A stretch of 64,000 nucleotides of DNA. Source: Alphaproteobacteria bacterium (GTDB taxonomy: Bacteria; Pseudomonadota; Alphaproteobacteria; Caulobacterales; Caulobacteraceae). Under the pieces are notes generated by a model. That model saw only the letters and a program-made list of their open reading frames with translations. It did no database searches and was not told the origin of the DNA. The position numbers were made by a program, and so were the translations under genes. Each line of letters begins with the position of its first letter. The stretch's first letter is position 1. The stretch covers positions 124,001 to 188,000 of the forward strand of contig JANYET010000074.1 of assembly GCA_025359785.1 (NCBI GenBank). Direction: 5' to 3'. Shown here one piece after another: positions 42,891 through 51,222 of this stretch.

Positions 42891-43943
42891 TCAGCCGCCG
42901 GCCAGGATGGAATCGAGCCTGGCGGAGGCCTCGGCGGCGTCGCGGCGCAGGGCCTCGAGCTCGCCCTGCAACAGGCGCGCCTGGCCCTGCTCGAACGCCA
43001 GCCGCTGGCGCAGGTCCAGCAGTTCGGCGCGGGCTTCGTCCAGGTCGCGCGCCGCCGGCGAGACCAGGACGCCGATGTCCTGGGCGCGTTTGGCGAGGTC
43101 GCGGGCGGCCTTGTCGAGGGCGGCGGGCGGCGGCGCCTTGCCGACGGCGGCGGCTTCGAACCAGTCCAGCACCTGGCTCGCCAGCGCGCCGGCCCAGCCC
43201 AGGTCCTTCAGGCCCGGGCCTGAATCGTTGTGACGCAGTTCCGGGGTCAGGAAGCGGTCAATCGCCTTGCCGGCGGCCTCGGTCATCTTCGGCAGCGGCG
43301 CGCCGTGGGCCGCCTCGATCCTCGCCACTTCCTGACGCCAATCGGCGAGCAGGCCGTCGTAGCTCACGAAGGCGCGGGGCAGGTCGCGGGTGTAGGCCTC
43401 GGCGGCCAGCATATAGGCCGTCCAGATCAGCACCGACTTCTCGGGCGCGAAGCCGTTGCGCCGCGCCAGGGATCCAGCCACCGCCAGGGGATGGCGCACC
43501 GGGACCACGCAGCGGGCGGCCACCTCCAGCTCGGTCAGCACGGTGCGCCAGAACGGCATCAGCACCGTGACCCGCGGGTCCTTCAGCAGGGGATAGCCGA
43601 CCGCGGCGTATTCTTCCTCGAACAGCGCCTCGGCGCGGTTCAGCCAGCCGCGCTCGTCCTTGGCGGAGAGCGGCCGGTACGGAAAGGCGAAGATGTCGTC
43701 CCAGGCCGCGCCGCCGGCCCGCAGACGCCCGTCGTTCAGCAGCGCGATCTTCCAGGGCTCGAAGTAGCCCTTGGCGTTGTGCGCATCGCCCGCCATGACG
43801 TTTTCCGGCAGGGATGCCCCGGCCAGCGCCAGCACCTGGGTCACCGCCGAGGTGCCGGACCGGTGCATGCCCAGCACCAGGTAGGCGGTGCGCTCCGGCG
43901 CCCGTTTTACCGTGTTCTGGGGTGGGGCTTTCGGCGTTGCCAT
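42891..43943 (-). CDS. Sulfotransferase-family protein with C-terminal coiled coil
   Basis: A 350-residue protein. The PAPS-binding P-loop-like motif is YLVLGMHRSGTSAVTQVLAL (about residues 20-39), followed by MAGDAHNAKGYFEPWKIALL, LKDPRVTVLMPFWRTVLTEL and CVVPVRHPLAVAGSLARRNG, the second nucleotide site. These are seen in sulfotransferases and related kinases in surface-glycan loci. The end (residues about 305-345) is a long helix with heptads (ARAELLDLRQRLAFEQGQ). It ends 17 bases before the start of the repeat protein gene on the same strand. Confidence 0.82.
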   Translation of the reverse strand: MATPKAPPQNTVKRAPERTAYLVLGMHRSGTSAVTQVLALAGASLPENVMAGDAHNAKGYFEPWKIALLNDGRLRAGGAAWDDIFAFPYRPLSAKDERGWLNRAEALFEEEYAAVGYPLLKDPRVTVLMPFWRTVLTELEVAARCVVPVRHPLAVAGSLARRNGFAPEKSVLIWTAYMLAAEAYTRDLPRAFVSYDGLLADWRQEVARIEAAHGAPLPKMTEAAGKAIDRFLTPELRHNDSGPGLKDLGWAGALASQVLDWFEAAAVGKAPPPAALDKAARDLAKRAQDIGVLVSPAARDLDEARAELLDLRQRLAFEQGQARLLQGELEALRRDAAEASARLDSILAGG

Positions 43944-44056
43944 GAAGCCTTGGCTCTACGAGGGGACGGCCCGCGTCGCAAGGCCCTGGAGCCTGTTGAT
44001 CGCACCTGCCTTCTGTTGCACACAAGCCCGGCTCATCGCACAGGATTTTCCGCTGA

Positions 44057-46042
44057 ATGGCCGTCGCGGCCCCCGCCAAGGCCGTCTCGAAAACGCAGGC
44101 TGGGGATGCGTTCGCGGTGATCTCGACGGCGCTGGACGGCGCCTTCTATCGCGCGGTGAATCCCGATCTGGCGGGCAGCGGCCTGGACCCCATCCGCCAC
44201 TACCTCGCCAGCGGCTGGCGCGAGGGCCGCGATCCGGCGCCGTGGTTCTCCACGCGAGCCTACGCCCAGGCCTATCCGGAGGTGATCAAGGCTGGCTGGA
44301 ACCCGCTGCACCACTACCTGACGGTCGGCCGCTACGAGGGCCGTGACGTCGTCCCCTCCAGCCTCGCCGACGACTATCTGCTGCGCCGCGCGCGCCGCGG
44401 CGAAGAGCCGGCCTGGAGCTTCGACAGCTTGACCGGTGGCGTCCAGGCAGCCGACGCCGTGGCCGAGGAGGCCGCCGTCCGCCACCGCGAGCGGACGCTG
44501 GCGGCCACCGAATTCGACGCGGCCTTTTATCTGGCCGCCAACGTCGATGTCGCCAGGACCGGGGTCGATCCGCTGGACCACTTCCTGGCGTCAGGGTGGA
44601 GGGAAGGGCGCGATCCCAACGCCAGTTTCGCGGTGAAGGACTATCTGGAGAACTATCCGGACATCGCCGCGGCGGACGTGAACCCCTTCATCCACTTCCT
44701 GGGCGCCGGGCGTGCCGAGGGCCGCGCGGCCAAGGTCGATCTTGGCTTTCGCTACGAGATCATCAAGCGGCTGGTCCCGCTGGAGGCGCGGGTGGCCGCG
44801 GTCGCGCGGGCCTCGGGCAAGGTGAAGCTCGGGACGGCCGTGGCGCTGGCCAAGGCCCTGGCCGGGGCGCGTACCGGCCTTGCCGACCTGCACGTGACCT
44901 TCAGCCACGACGACTACACGGCCAACACCGGCGGCGTGCAGCTTTGCCTGCAGCGCGAGGGCGCGCGGATCGAGGCGCTGGGCCGCGACCATCTGCATCT
45001 GTTCCCGATCAAGCCCTGGCCGGTGGTGCGGGTACGCGCCGAGGCCGGGCATCTGGGCGTGCTGCTCAATGGCCGCGACCTCGGCGTCTATGCGCCGAAC
45101 ACCGTCACCGACGCCCTGGCCAAGGCCTGCCGCGCGGTCGAGCCCGGGCAGCGCAGCTTCGCGATCCACAGCCTGCTTGGCCACAACGCCGGCGAGACCG
45201 CCGACATTCTGGGCGCGGCGGGGCTGAAGGCCGGCTATTTCTGGCTGCACGATTTCGCGAGCCTGTGCGCCGGCTTCCACCTGTTGCGCAACGATGTGGA
45301 GGACTGCTCGGCGCCGCCGCCGGAGAGCGCGGCCTGCGGCATCTGCGTCTACGGTCCGTGGCGGGCGCGCCACGTCGCCGAACACGCGCGATTGTTCGAG
45401 CGGCTGTCGCTCAGCGTGGTCGCCCCGGCCCAGACGACGCTGGACCTCTGGCGGGCGAGTTCGTCCCTGCCGGTCGCGGCGGAGATCGTCCTGCCGCACG
45501 CCCGTCTGGTCGAGCGTGGCCCGGCGCCGGCCGCGCCGGCCGATCAGCCGTTGCGGGTCGCCTATGCCGGCATGCCCGCGGCCCACAAGGGTTGGGACAT
45601 CTTCCGCGATCTGGCAGCGCGATTCGCCGACGACCCGCGCTACCGGTTCGTGCATCTGGGCGGCCGCGCGCCGGTCGGATCGCCGATCGAATTCCACAAG
45701 GTGACGGTCACCGACGACCGGCCCCGGGCCATGCAGGAGGCGATCGAGAAGCACGCGATCGATGTGGCGGTGATCTGGCCACTTTGTCGCGAGACCTTCT
45801 CCTTCGTGGCCTACGAGGCCGTGGCGGCGGGCGCGGCGATCGTCGCGGGTCCCGACAGCGGCAACGTCGCGGCCTTTACCGAGGCTGGCGGCCATGGCCT
45901 GGTCATGCCCGACGAGGATGCGCTGGCCGAGGCGTTTGAGAGCGGCGAGGTCCTGGCGCTGGCGCGCGCCGTGCGCAAGCCGCCGCTCTACGATCTGGCC
46001 TTCAGCGCGCTGACCGTCGATCTGTTGGAGAGGGCCGAATGA
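44057..46042 (+). CDS. Repeat-bearing GT4 glycosyltransferase
   Basis: A 661-residue protein. The N-terminal part has four copies of the about 38-residue repeat seen in its neighbours: two at about 25-100 (FYRAVNPDLAGSGLDPIRHY, then FSTRAYAQAYPEV and LHHYLTVGRYEGRD) and two at about 153-226 (FDAAFYLAANVDVARTG, HFLASGWREGRDP), separated by a charged linker. The C-terminal part (about 290-655) is a GT-B transferase: VTFSHDDYTANTGGVQLCLQ, LRVAYAGMPAAHKGWDIFRD, DVAVIWPLCRETFSFVAYEA and AIVAGPDSGNVAAF. A tightly coupled GT gene follows with an ATGA overlap. Confidence 0.85.
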   Translation: MAVAAPAKAVSKTQAGDAFAVISTALDGAFYRAVNPDLAGSGLDPIRHYLASGWREGRDPAPWFSTRAYAQAYPEVIKAGWNPLHHYLTVGRYEGRDVVPSSLADDYLLRRARRGEEPAWSFDSLTGGVQAADAVAEEAAVRHRERTLAATEFDAAFYLAANVDVARTGVDPLDHFLASGWREGRDPNASFAVKDYLENYPDIAAADVNPFIHFLGAGRAEGRAAKVDLGFRYEIIKRLVPLEARVAAVARASGKVKLGTAVALAKALAGARTGLADLHVTFSHDDYTANTGGVQLCLQREGARIEALGRDHLHLFPIKPWPVVRVRAEAGHLGVLLNGRDLGVYAPNTVTDALAKACRAVEPGQRSFAIHSLLGHNAGETADILGAAGLKAGYFWLHDFASLCAGFHLLRNDVEDCSAPPPESAACGICVYGPWRARHVAEHARLFERLSLSVVAPAQTTLDLWRASSSLPVAAEIVLPHARLVERGPAPAAPADQPLRVAYAGMPAAHKGWDIFRDLAARFADDPRYRFVHLGGRAPVGSPIEFHKVTVTDDRPRAMQEAIEKHAIDVAVIWPLCRETFSFVAYEAVAAGAAIVAGPDSGNVAAFTEAGGHGLVMPDEDALAEAFESGEVLALARAVRKPPLYDLAFSALTVDLLERAE

Positions 46043-47076
46043 AGGTCCTCTGCTATTCCAGCTTCACCTTCTCGTACCTGAACCGCGCCCGGGTGCTGTT
46101 CCAGAGCCTTCGCCGCTTCCATCCGGAGTGGGAGCTGGTCGCGCTGATCACCGACCAGCCGCCGGCCGGATTTCGTTTCGATCCGGCGTCGGAACCCTTC
46201 GACCGGGTGGTCTGGGCGCAGGACCTGGGCATCCCTGATTTCCAGGGCTGGCTCTTCAAGCACGACGTGGTCGAAGTCTGCACGGCGGTGAAGGGCCCCT
46301 TTATGCATCAGGCCTGCGGGCCAGGCGCCTTTGCCGGCGCCGACGCGGTGATCTATCTGGATCCCGACACGGCGCTGTTCGCCAGTCTCGCGCCGCTCGA
46401 AGCCATGCTGGAAGAGCACGACATCCTGCTCACCCCGCACCTTATCGATCCCAACGTGACGGCTGAGTCGATCGCCGATAACGACCTGTCGGCCTCGCGC
46501 ACGGGCATCTTCAACCTGGGCTTCGTGGCGGTCCGCACGACCGGCGAGGGGGCCCGCTTCGCCCGCTGGTGGAACGATCGCCTGCTCGACTGGTGCTATG
46601 ACGACATGCCGGCGGGGCTGTTTGTCGACCAGCGGTGGTGCGACCACGTCCCGGCGCTGTTCGACAAGGTCAAGGTGGTCCGCGATCCCGGCTACAATGT
46701 CGCCAGCTGGAACCTCTCGACCCGCACCGTGGCGGTTCAGAAGGACGGCCAGGTCACCGTCAACGGCGCGCCTTTGCGATTCTGGCACTTCACCAAGCTG
46801 GGGCCCATGGGCGACGCCATGACCCGCAAATATGGCGCGACCAACTTCCCGGTCTACGAGGTCTGGAGCTGGTACAAGCGCCAGGTCACCAAGGCCACCG
46901 ACAAGGCGATCCCGGAGCGCTGGTGGGCCTACGGCGCCTATTCGGACGGGATGCCGATCGCCAAGGCGCACCGGGTGCTCTACCGCCAGCGGGGCGACCT
47001 GCAGATGGCCTTCCCCGATCCGTTCGCCGCCGGCGAGGGCGGCTACGCCCAATGGCTGGAGCGCGAGGGGCTCTGA
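46039..47076 (+). CDS. GT-A glycosyltransferase, homologous to the N-domain of the 726-residue enzyme
   Basis: A 345-residue protein, start MKVLCYSSFTFSYLNRAR overlapping the upstream stop. It has AVIYLDPDTALFASLAPLEA (metal-binding DxD), LLTPHLIDPNVTAESIADND, GIFNLGFVAVR, GLFVDQRWCDHVPALFDKV, and GYNVASWNLSTRTVAV. These blocks align in order with residues 1-310 of the protein at 28827-31007. This resembles uncharacterised hexosyltransferases from polysaccharide clusters. Sugar specificity unknown. Confidence 0.85.
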   Translation: MKVLCYSSFTFSYLNRARVLFQSLRRFHPEWELVALITDQPPAGFRFDPASEPFDRVVWAQDLGIPDFQGWLFKHDVVEVCTAVKGPFMHQACGPGAFAGADAVIYLDPDTALFASLAPLEAMLEEHDILLTPHLIDPNVTAESIADNDLSASRTGIFNLGFVAVRTTGEGARFARWWNDRLLDWCYDDMPAGLFVDQRWCDHVPALFDKVKVVRDPGYNVASWNLSTRTVAVQKDGQVTVNGAPLRFWHFTKLGPMGDAMTRKYGATNFPVYEVWSWYKRQVTKATDKAIPERWWAYGAYSDGMPIAKAHRVLYRQRGDLQMAFPDPFAAGEGGYAQWLEREGL

Positions 47077-47127
47077 CGAGAACGACCTCGCCTTGACAGG
47101 CGCGGGTCCGAGCCCGAGACAACCGCC

Positions 47128-48345
47128 ATGGCCAAGACCCCCGCGCCAAAGCCGAAACCCGCCCCGGCGGGCCCGACCGAGGTGGCCGCCAAGGCCGTGG
47201 CGGTCGCCAATGTGGTCACCGGGCTGCGCGCCGATCTGGTCCACGCCCATGAGCTGGCGCATCAGGCCCAGGTGCGCGAGGCGCTGAGCCGCACGGCGCT
47301 GACGCTGGCGCTCTCCGAGGCGTTGAAGGGGCGCGCCGAGGCCCACGCCACGGCCCGCCGCGCCGCCGCCGAGACCTACGCGTCGCGCGCCGCGCCGCCG
47401 CCGCCGCCGCTGGGGCGCACCCGGCAAAGGCTGTTGCTGCGGACCGGCGTTTCTGGCGAGGTCGCGCTGATCGTCGCCAGCGGCGTGTGGCGCGGCGCCG
47501 AGCCGGGCGATATCGCCGCCTATGTGCGCCGCCGCGCCGATCCGGCCGCCGCGCCGCGCGCCCTCTTCGACCAGGCCTGGTATCTCACCGCCCATCCGGA
47601 AGCCGTGAGCTATGGCAAGTCGCCGCTGGTTCACTATCTGGCCCGCGGCGCCGCCGCCGATCTGGCGCCGCATCCACTGTTCGATCCGGTCTACTACCGC
47701 GCCCGCAATGCCGCCGAGCTGGGCGCGACCTCGCCGCTCGCGCATTTCGTCCACGTCGGCGCCTGGCGCGGCCGCGATCCGCACCGGCTGTTCGATGTCG
47801 CCTGCTACCTGGGCCAGGAGCCTGAGCTGGCGGCGGGCGAGGACCCGGTCTCGCACTATCTGCGCCAGGGCTGGCGGGACGGCCTGTCACCCCATCCGCT
47901 GTTCGACCCGGCCTGGTATCGGCGCCAGATGCCACGCGGTGGCGGCGAGGTCGCCCCGCTGGTCCACTACCTCACCGAGGGCTGGCGCGAGGGCCTGTCG
48001 CCGCATCCGCTGTTCGACGGCCGGTGGTATCTGCAGCAGTACGAGGACATCGCCGCCGCGGGCTTCGAGCCCCTGACGCACTTCCTGACCGGCGGCGCGG
48101 CCGAGGGCCGCAACCCCAGTCCCTGGTTCGACACGGCCCACTACGTCGCCGCCCGTGGCGGGGCCCTCGAGCCCGGCGCCAATCCGCTGATCGACTATCT
48201 GCAGGGCGGCGCCTGGGCGGCAGCCGAAGCCAGGCCTGGGTTCCCAACCGCCGCCTACCTCGCCCAGAACCCAGAGCTCGTCGCCCAGGGCATGACGCCG
48301 CTGGAGCACTGGGCGCGCAAGGCGGCCAAAGGTCTTGGTTCGTGA
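47128..48345 (+). CDS. Stand-alone seven-repeat protein
   Basis: A 405-residue protein made of a Lys/Pro- and Ala-rich lead (1-95), a linker (RQRLLLRTGVSGEVALIVAS), and seven repeats of 37-38 residues from residue 147 to the end (FDQAWYL, FDPVYYR, FDVACYL, FDPAWYR, FDGRWYL, FDTAHYV, FPTAAYL). Each has the PLxHYLxxGxxxG core. The array ends with LEHWARK, as in the 698-residue protein, which it matches through the linker and all repeats, but it lacks any catalytic domain. No signal peptide or membrane helix is visible. Function unknown; a scaffold or binding role is the simplest idea. Confidence 0.82.
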   Translation: MAKTPAPKPKPAPAGPTEVAAKAVAVANVVTGLRADLVHAHELAHQAQVREALSRTALTLALSEALKGRAEAHATARRAAAETYASRAAPPPPPLGRTRQRLLLRTGVSGEVALIVASGVWRGAEPGDIAAYVRRRADPAAAPRALFDQAWYLTAHPEAVSYGKSPLVHYLARGAAADLAPHPLFDPVYYRARNAAELGATSPLAHFVHVGAWRGRDPHRLFDVACYLGQEPELAAGEDPVSHYLRQGWRDGLSPHPLFDPAWYRRQMPRGGGEVAPLVHYLTEGWREGLSPHPLFDGRWYLQQYEDIAAAGFEPLTHFLTGGAAEGRNPSPWFDTAHYVAARGGALEPGANPLIDYLQGGAWAAAEARPGFPTAAYLAQNPELVAQGMTPLEHWARKAAKGLGS

Positions 48346-48367
48346 CTCGGTCGCCCCCTCTTTTTTG

Positions 48368-48402
48368 ATCGTCATGGCCCGGACAGGCCGGGCCATGACG
48401 AT
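48368..48402. repeat. Perfect 15-bp inverted repeat (REP-like hairpin)
   Basis: Arms ATCGTCATGGCCCGG (48368-48382) and its exact complement (48388-48402), loop ACAGG. It lies between the convergent ends of the repeat protein and the DUF6270-like gene. The only T-run (48361-48366) is before the hairpin on the plus strand and would read as A on the minus strand, so it is not an ordinary intrinsic terminator in either direction. It shares the CGTCAT outer arm and CCGG core with the hairpin at 13544-13582. Confidence 0.75.
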
Positions 48403-48412
48403 ATTTGGTAGT

Positions 48413-49231
48413 TCAGTGGTGTTCGTCCGAGGCCGCGACGCCGCTCCGCAGGCCGAGCGCGTCGAGCTGGCGCCAGATCTCGGCGTAGTAGTCCTGAACG
48501 TAGTGGAAGGGACTGAGGCCCCAGAGGTGGCCCTCGTCGGCCAGCCTGTGGTCGGGCGCCGCCACCGTGGCCATGGACGGCATCAGATCGAGGAACGCCT
48601 GCTCGTAGCGGGCCAGCAGGGCGTTGTGCGCGGCGATGTCGGCCGGCTGGCCGGGCAGGATCTCGACGGCGCCGATCTGCGCCACGCGGCCGTTCACCGT
48701 GCGCTTTTGGTCCGCCCAGCGGGCGGTGTGCAGGATCAGCCGGGCATCGTGCAGCGGCGTGGCGCGGACCAGCGCGGCGAACTCGCCGGCCGCGTCCAGC
48801 CATAGCCGGTCGCAGGCGGCCGACAGGCGCGGGATGGTTCGCGCGCCCCGGAACGCGGCCTGCCGCCGATAGCCACTGGCCTCCAGCTCCCAGCTGTCGG
48901 TCACAGTTGTCCCGCCGGCCGACAGGAGGTCGAACCGCTCATCGATGAAGTCGAAGATCAGGTGGGTGGGCGCGAACGCCACCAGCTCGGCCAGCGCGGT
49001 CTTGGCCAGGTCGGCGACCAGCGCCCGGTGCGGTTGGGGCCGAAGACCGCCGGGCGGCCGCGCGGCCGGGCGGACGCCTGCCAGAGGTGTGGCAAAAAGG
49101 CTCGGCAGGCTGGTCCGCGAGACATAGAGCATCGGGGGAAGCGGCGTCGGCGCCGTCTTCGCAATCAACTCGCCACCGAACCGCCATAGATCACGGGTTA
49201 TGCAGCTGCCGACAATGGCGACCCTAGACAT
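48413..49231 (-). CDS. DUF6270-like (SGNH-type) protein
   Basis: A 272-residue protein starting SRVAIVGSCITRDLWRFGGE, with GSCITRD in the position of the SGNH-hydrolase nucleophile block. Later: SRTSLPSLFATPL, THLIFDFIDERFDLLSAGGT, ARLILHTARWADQKRTVNG, and FHYVQDYYAEIWRQL near the end. I recall this set of blocks from the DUF6270 family of polysaccharide loci. A hydrolase or acyltransferase activity is possible but not shown. The 263 bases between it and the divergent secretion gene hold no gene I can see. Confidence 0.7.
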   Translation of the reverse strand: MSRVAIVGSCITRDLWRFGGELIAKTAPTPLPPMLYVSRTSLPSLFATPLAGVRPAARPPGGLRPQPHRALVADLAKTALAELVAFAPTHLIFDFIDERFDLLSAGGTTVTDSWELEASGYRRQAAFRGARTIPRLSAACDRLWLDAAGEFAALVRATPLHDARLILHTARWADQKRTVNGRVAQIGAVEILPGQPADIAAHNALLARYEQAFLDLMPSMATVAAPDHRLADEGHLWGLSPFHYVQDYYAEIWRQLDALGLRSGVAASDEHH

Positions 49232-49494
49232 TCAAACCCCCGGCGAGACCTGCGGCGCCCAAGCGCCAGGCCTCGGCGTCCGATCGCAGTGCGGCCCGGT
49301 GTTGCCTAACATGGGCCGCCCGTCGGCCTGGAGCCTCGAGATTGACATGCCCGGGACCTCCAACCATTTCTCCGCCCGTTTTGGGCGTTCCGGTCGACGC
49401 GCTGATCGATGGACAATCATCGGCCAACGTTCACCCTTTTAAGCCATCTCTTCGATAAGTTGGCGGCACGGACAGGCGACATAGCTCGGCGCTC

Positions 49495-51222
49495 ATGAAG
49501 ATATTCAGTTTCCTTTCGAATCAGCCGGACAACGTGCTGACCCGCACGCTGAGCGACGCGAAGCATCCGTTCGCGGTCGCCGCGGCGTTCAGCTTCTTCT
49601 CGAACCTCATGTACCTGGCCCTGCCGCTGTACACCTATCAGGTCTACGGCCGGGTTCTGGTCAGTCAGAGCATTCCGACGCTCGTCGTGCTGAGCGCCAT
49701 CACCCTGTTCTGTTTCGCGGTTTCCAGCGCCATCGACGACTATCGGGCGCGCATCCTGATCAACTACGGGGTGCTGCTGGACCAGCGGGTGTCTGGCAAG
49801 GTGTTCTCGGCGCTGTTCGACGCCTCGGTGCGCGGCGATCCGAGCGCGCGCACCCAGGCGCTGCGCGACCTCGACCAGTTCCGCCAGACCCTGACCGGCG
49901 CCGCGGCGGCGGTGTTCTTCGATGTCCCGTGGATGCCGGTGTTTATCATCGTGCTCTACATCATCTCGCCGGCGGTCGGCATCCTGGCCACGGTCGGCGG
50001 GCTGATCCTGCTGGCCCTCGCCCTGCTGCAGGAACGCACCATCCGGCCGGTGATGAAGGAGGCCAGCGACGGCCAGCTGCGCAGCTACGCCTTCACCGAC
50101 GCGGCGCTGCGCAACGGCGAGGTGGTCCGCGCCATGGGGATGCTGCCGACGCTCGGCGCGTCGTGGGCCGGCCACCGGGCCGTGGCCATCGAGCGCGGCG
50201 CCGCGGCGTCGGAGATTTCCAACACCTATACCGACATCATCAAGGCGGTCCGCCAGGGCATTCAGGTGCTGATCATCGCGATCGGCGCCTACCTGATCCT
50301 CAAGGCCCAGATTCACCAGGGCATGCTGTTCGCCAACATGATCCTGGCCAGCCGCGCCCTGCAGCCGATCGAGAAGATTGTCGGCGCCTGGGACCCGCTC
50401 AACAACATGGTCCGCGCCCACGGCCGGCTGATGCAGCTGTTGTCCAAGGCCGAGCCGTCGGCGGCGGCCACCACCCTGCCGCGGCCCAAGGGCCGGCTGA
50501 CCGTTGAGGCGCTGAATTTCGCCCCGCCCGGCGCGGCCAAGCTGCTGCTGGGCAATATCAATTTCGCGGTGGAAGCCGGCGAGACGCTCGGCGTGATCGG
50601 CCCCTCGGGCGCCGGAAAGTCGACGCTCGCCCGCCTGCTGGTCGGCATCTGGCGGCCGATCAATGGCGTGGTGCGCCTGGACGGCGCCGACGTCTTCACC
50701 TGGGACCGCGCCGACTTCGGCCGGCACATTGGCTACCTGCCGCAGGACACCGAGCTGTTCGCCGGCTCGATCCGCAGCAACATCGCCCGCTTCCGCGTCG
50801 ACATCAGCGATGAGGAGGTCGTCAACGCCGCCCAGCTGGCCGGCGTGCACGAGCTGATCCTGCGCCTGCCGAAGGGCTATGAGACCGAGGTCGGCGACGG
50901 CGGACACACGCTGTCCGCCGGCCAGCGGCAGCGCGTGGGCCTCGCCCGCGCCATGCTCGGCAATCCGGCCTTCATCGTGCTGGACGAACCCAACGCCAGC
51001 CTCGACGCCGAGGGCGAGGAAGCCCTGCTCAAGGCCATCGACGCCATGAAGACCAACGGCGCCACGGTGGTGATCATTTCCCACAAGCCCAGCGTGTTCC
51101 GCGCGGCCGACAAGATGCTGGTGCTGCGCGAAGGCCGCATCGAACTGTTCGGCCCCCGCGACCAGGTGATGAACCGGCTCATGAAACCGACCGAAGTCCG
51201 CGCCGTCGAGGCCGGCCGATGA
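49495..51222 (+). CDS. Type I secretion ABC transporter (PrtD/RsaD-like)
   Basis: The inner-membrane ATPase/permease of a type I secretion system. The 575 residues have an N-terminal transmembrane region of six helices (VAAAFSFFSNLMYLALPLYT; DVPWMPVFIIVLYIISPAVG) without a C39 peptidase domain, then an ATPase: Walker A LGVIGPSGAGKSTLARLLVG, signature TLSAGQRQRVGLARAMLG, Walker B FIVLDEPNASLDAEGE, and the switch histidine in VVIISHKPSVFRA. LPQDTELFAGSIRSNIARF is typical of the PrtD class that exports RTX proteases and the Caulobacter S-layer protein. It overlaps the next gene as ATGA. Confidence 0.94.
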   Translation: MKIFSFLSNQPDNVLTRTLSDAKHPFAVAAAFSFFSNLMYLALPLYTYQVYGRVLVSQSIPTLVVLSAITLFCFAVSSAIDDYRARILINYGVLLDQRVSGKVFSALFDASVRGDPSARTQALRDLDQFRQTLTGAAAAVFFDVPWMPVFIIVLYIISPAVGILATVGGLILLALALLQERTIRPVMKEASDGQLRSYAFTDAALRNGEVVRAMGMLPTLGASWAGHRAVAIERGAAASEISNTYTDIIKAVRQGIQVLIIAIGAYLILKAQIHQGMLFANMILASRALQPIEKIVGAWDPLNNMVRAHGRLMQLLSKAEPSAAATTLPRPKGRLTVEALNFAPPGAAKLLLGNINFAVEAGETLGVIGPSGAGKSTLARLLVGIWRPINGVVRLDGADVFTWDRADFGRHIGYLPQDTELFAGSIRSNIARFRVDISDEEVVNAAQLAGVHELILRLPKGYETEVGDGGHTLSAGQRQRVGLARAMLGNPAFIVLDEPNASLDAEGEEALLKAIDAMKTNGATVVIISHKPSVFRAADKMLVLREGRIELFGPRDQVMNRLMKPTEVRAVEAGR

